Below, piece after piece: positions 60,277 through 64,000 of a stretch of 64,000 bases of DNA. The DNA is from Trichomonas vaginalis G3 (taxonomy: Eukaryota; Parabasalia; Trichomonadida; Trichomonadidae). The notes under the pieces were generated by a model. It was not told the origin of the DNA. It searched no databases and saw nothing but the letters and a program-made list of their open reading frames with translations. The stretch covers positions 1,984,001 through 2,048,000 of the forward strand of contig NC_067205.1 in NCBI RefSeq assembly GCF_026262505.1, given 5' to 3'. The translations under genes were made by a program, and so were the position numbers. Position 1 is the stretch's first letter. Every line of letters starts with the position of its first letter.

Positions 60277-60519
60277 ATGGGTTTCTTCAGTAAGATAGGA
60301 AACTTCTTTCGAAATGTTGGAAGAGGTATATGGAATGGAATAAAATCTGTCGGAAGAGGAGTATGGAACGGTGTCAAAAATATTGGTAAAAGAGTAGGTC
60401 AGTTTGTTGGTATTATACCTAAAGACCCTGAACCAGAAGAGCAAGCTCCTGTTATACAACAGCCTGAACCTGCACCACAGTCTAGTTGGCAACCAAATCC
60501 AACACCTCAACCGTATTAA
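60277..60519 (+). CDS. 80-aa amphipathic Gly/Trp-repeat protein (element B copy)
   Basis: ATG at 60277. The repeats GRGIWNGIK and GRGVWNGVK, then GKRVGQFVG, give a basic amphipathic helix; the Pro/Gln tail is identical to that in element A. See 404-646 for possible role. Convergent with the virion gene that ends 4 bp away. Confidence 0.6.
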   Translation: MGFFSKIGNFFRNVGRGIWNGIKSVGRGVWNGVKNIGKRVGQFVGIIPKDPEPEEQAPVIQQPEPAPQSSWQPNPTPQPY

Positions 60520-60523
60520 AAAA

Positions 60524-61372
60524 TTATATTTTTATCGTTCGATAGTAGTTGTATATGAAACTAAGTTCTAAGTAAAACGCATGGTATAATGGAATTATTC
60601 TTTTTCTTCCATCTGTAGTAAACCATACTTGAAAGTCTGAAATACTTCCACTCGGCGGTTCATATAACTTTGTAGGTTTTTCGTAAAAGTCATTCATCAG
60701 ACATAAGAAAGAGTTTTGCGCACCAGAAAATGAAGCATGAACAATAATAGCATCTGGGTCGAAAATATTTTCATATGTTCCATTAGGGTTTTCGACTTCA
60801 TAATAGTCCGGGTGTACTGGATATGCAGCAGGCTGATTTAACATCCTCATAAATCTATACCATGCCAAGTTGTTATATTTTGTAGAAATATAAACGTTTT
60901 CTCCAAGGTCTTCTATTTTATTGATTTTAACAGTTGCATTTTTCCTGTCATAAATAATATCGAGATGGTATTCTCCTTCGTCAATGTTATACTGTTTTGC
61001 ATATTCAATATAGATATCGTTTATTTTTTCTTGAAAAGCTTGAAGAGTTGTTTCTAAGTTTATAAGCAAATTAACTTGTAAAAGTTTTCCTTGTTCAAAT
61101 TTCTCATACATACGTTTTTCTTTGTTATAGTATCGAACTTCAAAACCGACCGTAAATGGGAAACCATGTATGGCTTCTGAAATGAACTTCATTCTACGAA
61201 AGCCAATAGCTTTTGTGACGGATGGGTCTCTTAACCATCTTAATGGGTAGTCAAAACGATAGCCTTCATGCTTTACGGTATCTGTCTCAAACTTTTGACC
61301 GACATTAGTAAAAAGTTCATCTAATGGTTTAGTTGTAGCAACTCTTGAATTTTCTTTTTCTATTGGAAGCAT
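60524..61372 (-). CDS. 282-aa virion protein, candidate minor capsid (penton-like), whole
   Basis: ATG at 61372, divergent from the fibre gene with 18 bp between them. Residues ~40-75 hold YPLRWLRDPSVTKAIGFRRM; further features are NGTYENIFDPDAIIVHASF and a strand-rich C-terminus with FQVWFTTDGRKRIIPLYHAF. The same family includes the element A copy (1-399), the broken locus at 37381-38263 and, more distantly, 21609-22271 in D. Strand-rich composition, size and position beside fibre and small virion genes support a capsid role, possibly the vertex protein that holds the fibre; this is inference. Confidence 0.6.
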   Translation of the reverse strand: MLPIEKENSRVATTKPLDELFTNVGQKFETDTVKHEGYRFDYPLRWLRDPSVTKAIGFRRMKFISEAIHGFPFTVGFEVRYYNKEKRMYEKFEQGKLLQVNLLINLETTLQAFQEKINDIYIEYAKQYNIDEGEYHLDIIYDRKNATVKINKIEDLGENVYISTKYNNLAWYRFMRMLNQPAAYPVHPDYYEVENPNGTYENIFDPDAIIVHASFSGAQNSFLCLMNDFYEKPTKLYEPPSGSISDFQVWFTTDGRKRIIPLYHAFYLELSFIYNYYRTIKI

Positions 61373-61390
61373 ATTTTATCTAGAATAAAA

Positions 61391-63130
61391 ATGTCAAATG
61401 AAACAGCGTCTATGAGAGAAATACAACACAACCGACAACTCATTATGCAAGCTCTAAATAAGAACACAACAAACTTTTCAAACTATTCTAAGATATCTGA
61501 GTCATTGAAAGAAGGAAACTTAAAACTGACATTAAACCCAATGACAGATGAGTTTCTGTTTCAAGACAATAAGAACCATACTGTCTGTATAAATCCAACA
61601 AAAGGAACTTTAAACGAGAAACCTATAAATGAACTTCTTTTGAAAGCAGATGTTGACAACAAAGCTGACAAAGAATATGTAGACGATGCAATAGCAAAAG
61701 AAGAAGAAAGAGCTAACAATGCTTATGCAACAAAAGAACATACTCATCCTGAACTAGCAGACAAAACATATGTTGACAATAAAATGTCAAGTGAAGTGAC
61801 AAGAGCTGAAAACGAATATTCTAAAAAGACTCATATACATTATATTAACCAAATACCAAGTCTTAAGGAAACATTAGAGACAAAAGCAGATAAGACTCAT
61901 ACACATTCTATATCTGATATTACAAACTTACAAGAAACCTTAAACAGGAAAAGTGACGTTGGACATACACATACTATTGCAAATATTACAAACTTACAAG
62001 AAACCTTAAACAGGAAAAGTGACGTTGGACATACACATACATCTTCTGAAATAACAGACTTAAACGTTAGCCTTGAAAAGAAAGCAGATAAAACATATGT
62101 CAATGAAATATACCAAAGTTTGATAGGAACAACAAAAAATATTGAAACTATTGTTGGTGACTTTTCTGTCAATGAAGAAAATAAATATTTTAGATGGCAG
62201 TTGGTACAGTCCTTAAAAAATGGTACACGGTGTAAACTCATTCCGAAAAATAACAATGAAATGTATGTAAGCTATAAAAAGAATGATGGTACACAAGTTA
62301 AAGTTCCATTAGACAACAACTGCTACTTAAACTTATATGGAGACGAACAAAAGAAATATTTAAGAGTTTATGAAATAGGCAGATATGACATTGCCTGACC
62401 CAGCTCCAGCACCACATTATTATGACTATGGAGATGACGACAGAACACCACATGTAGATGAACAAAAGCTAACATTATATTTAGATTATTATAGATATAA
62501 AAGATATAATGCAATAGAAAAAACGAGAATAGTATATTATTATACAGATGACAGAAATAAATATTATAGTCAAGATTTTACCTACCCTGAAAACATAAGA
62601 TTATATTATAAAAAATATTCTGACACAAACCAGAAGAAACCTGAAATAGCTGCACTATATTTTAAGTTCAAAAAAGACAATCCTATAATATCTCATATGT
62701 TTGATTTAATGAACCCAGTAGGTTCTATTTATACATCTATGGATGCAAGAGGTCCTCAAGTAATGTTTGGTGTTGGTGCATGGGAACAAATAGTCGACAG
62801 GTTTTTGTATTGTGCAAACTCTTCAAAGGAAACAGGTGGAAGTAAAACGATTTCGGTGAAAATTTACCTGCACACAGTCATTACATAGATTTAAGTACAT
62901 CTCAAGCAGGTTGGCATAAGCATAGATATTGGGATTGGTCAGGAATGACAAAAGGTAAAGGATATGATGTTAAAGACGACGTTAAGTTTGCTATAAATTG
63001 TTACTGGAGTGACACTCAGGGAGAAGGAAACCATACACATTTCGTTTCAGGATATACGCAAACAACGGGACAAAGTAAAGAATACATGCCACCTTACATG
63101 ACAGTTTACGCATGGTATAGAATTGCTTAG
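61391..63130 (+). pseudogene. Fibre/tail-collar-like protein locus, element B, broken
   Basis: ATG at 61391 (MSNETASMREIQHNRQLIMQ). The shaft has repeated segments built on KADKTYVDN and two copies of ITNLQETLNRKSDVGHTHT, typical of phage tail fibres. The C-terminal part has GSIYTSMDARGPQVMFGVG, a His-rich region (GNHTHFVSGYT) and the ending YMPPYMTVYAWYRIA, shared with the element D locus and with T4 gp12-like collar domains. The His-x-His repeats may bind metal along the trimer axis. The locus is broken, with about two breaks. The stop overlaps that of the convergent integrase gene. Confidence 0.75.
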
Positions 63131-64000
63131 TCGTCATTTTCAACTTCTTTAGCATATTCGCCAGGAGTTGTCTTATATTTGTTAGGAAATGTCTTTGAAA
63201 GTATACCACCTTGAACTTTGACAAGTTTGAAACGAGGTCTGACAATAGTAGTTTTATCTTCTGCTTGCAGTGTGTACATTTTGCCATGTTTGCCTAAAAC
63301 TTCATAATATTCTCTTGTATACTTTCTTCTATTTTTACGAACACGAATGTGAGTACCTGTCGGGTTCCCATTGTTGTCATAGTCAATAGTATTTTCATAT
63401 GGGTCGCGTTTAGGTATTTCTATTTTTACTTTGTCACCTTTCTGAAGTTTGAAGCCCGGCATTCTTTCTTGTTTGTCTCTTTTGACTAAATTATTAAATA
63501 TATAGTCTTTCTCTAAGTCAGGGTTGTTTTTCATTTCTTCGGGGGAGTGGTTTCCCAAACCTTTTTGTTTACGGTTATTGTAAATATTTAAAACTTGTCT
63601 CATCTTTGCCATGGAGAAGTGTCTATATTTGTCGTCATATGACATTTCATTTGCTTCACCACCTTGTGGTTGGTTTAAGTCTCTTAACATTTTTATACAT
63701 CCGTCAATGACACCAAGAGCAGAATGGTTTTGGTCAACAATGAAATATTGGTTTACATTTTTTGAACGCAGATAGTTTTTAATATCATCTGATTTGAAAG
63801 AACTTTCACAGTCAGATGTCAGTTTTGTTGGATGGTATTTGTCAACGAATATTGTCAAAGCAGTTTTCACATCTAAAATATTTTTGGACCATAATGGTAT
63901 GGCTTCACAGTATCTTGTGTTTTGACCAACAAATATTAACCAGTATGGAGGTCCATCTGTTCTAACTCTCGGAATGTTTTCCAAGATATCCATAAACCAA
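63127..64000 (-). CDS. Polinton-type (rve) integrase, C-terminal part, cut by window edge
   Basis: The frame is open to the window edge, so the gene probably starts beyond 64000. Visible: PPYWLIFVGQNTRYCEAIPL, then LTSDCESSFKSDDIKNYLRS, and DQNHSALGVIDGCIKMLRDL, the Polinton integrase pattern also seen in element D (NHNILGIINRFIRTLRD). The C-terminal region has an SH3/chromo-like basic segment (KLQKGDKVKIEIPKRD, RKNRRKYTREYYEVLGKHGK). Identity to the element D integrase is low, fitting two different families. It converges with the fibre locus, overlapping it by four bases. Confidence 0.8.
   Translation of the reverse strand, partial: WFMDILENIPRVRTDGPPYWLIFVGQNTRYCEAIPLWSKNILDVKTALTIFVDKYHPTKLTSDCESSFKSDDIKNYLRSKNVNQYFIVDQNHSALGVIDGCIKMLRDLNQPQGGEANEMSYDDKYRHFSMAKMRQVLNIYNNRKQKGLGNHSPEEMKNNPDLEKDYIFNNLVKRDKQERMPGFKLQKGDKVKIEIPKRDPYENTIDYDNNGNPTGTHIRVRKNRRKYTREYYEVLGKHGKMYTLQAEDKTTIVRPRFKLVKVQGGILSKTFPNKYKTTPGEYAKEVENDD

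Larger units (their letters stand above)
58624..64000. mobile_element. Maverick/Polinton-type element B (left-hand end; continues off the right edge)
   Basis: Terminus GGTAGTGGGGCTTCCAGGC at 58624 as in element A, then methyltransferase, 43-aa, 120-aa and 80-aa genes on plus, the virion gene on minus, the fibre locus on plus and the integrase on minus. The order matches element A in mirror image. The fibre and 120-aa loci are broken, with about three breaks in the part seen; the others look whole. Near-identity with A suggests both are young copies. Capsid and polymerase genes, if present, lie beyond the window. Confidence 0.8.

Overview
The window looks like DNA from Trichomonas vaginalis or a close trichomonad. 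It is strongly AT-rich, has no spliceosomal introns that I can see, carries no recognisable housekeeping gene, and is almost entirely nested Maverick/Polinton-like elements, which are very abundant in that genome. The assignment is inference; no ribosomal or other species marker is present.

Layout. (A) 1-4674 is one end of a Maverick-type element running off the left edge: a virion-protein gene, two small genes, a 43-residue membrane protein, a broken adenine methyltransferase, then a terminal region swollen by about 2.5 kb of tandem repeats and hairpins. 4675-13370 is gene-poor DNA holding direct repeats, a 136-bp-arm perfect hairpin, a TIR-bounded element filled with 121- and 122-bp satellites, one short possible host ORF, and two strings of long hairpins. 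(C) 13371-57340 is an element with AGTTAGTAT ends and a 5-bp target duplication (ATGAA). It is a giant inverted repeat: each arm carries the terminus, two small genes, a primase-helicase-like gene, an HNH endonuclease gene and kilobases of ~25-bp repeats, the arms meeting around a 136-bp spacer. (D) 17814-39650 is a 21.8-kb element of the same terminal family, inserted into the HNH gene of the left arm of C with a 5-bp duplication (TGAGT). D has a Polinton-like gene set: major capsid protein, candidate minor capsid/penton proteins, packaging ATPase, integrase, fibre-like protein, KilA-N proteins and an AEP primase-SF3 helicase. I found no protein-primed DNA polymerase B in it. Several of its genes are broken, so D is a fossil. 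57341-58623 holds an IS3/IS481-like DD35E transposase gene. (B) 58624-64000 is the end of a second Maverick of the same type as A, in mirror orientation, with a whole methyltransferase, a whole virion-protein gene, a broken fibre gene and an integrase cut by the window edge.

How the parts relate. A and B are copies of one Maverick family; C and D belong to another terminal family. All share the same non-coding vocabulary: ~25-bp arrays built on TTGACAAARCATWTACG, GATC-centred cassettes built on repeated words (GGTGA or GGTTA), and tiny GC-rich palindromes. C and D also share ~115-bp modules with iteron-like words that lie next to primase-helicase genes and may be replication origins. The most striking objects are the palindromic genome-like element C, which resembles a snapback defective-interfering genome fixed in the chromosome; the word-swap cassettes; and the strings of long hairpins with a common TGAGGYAC core found both inside element A and outside the elements.
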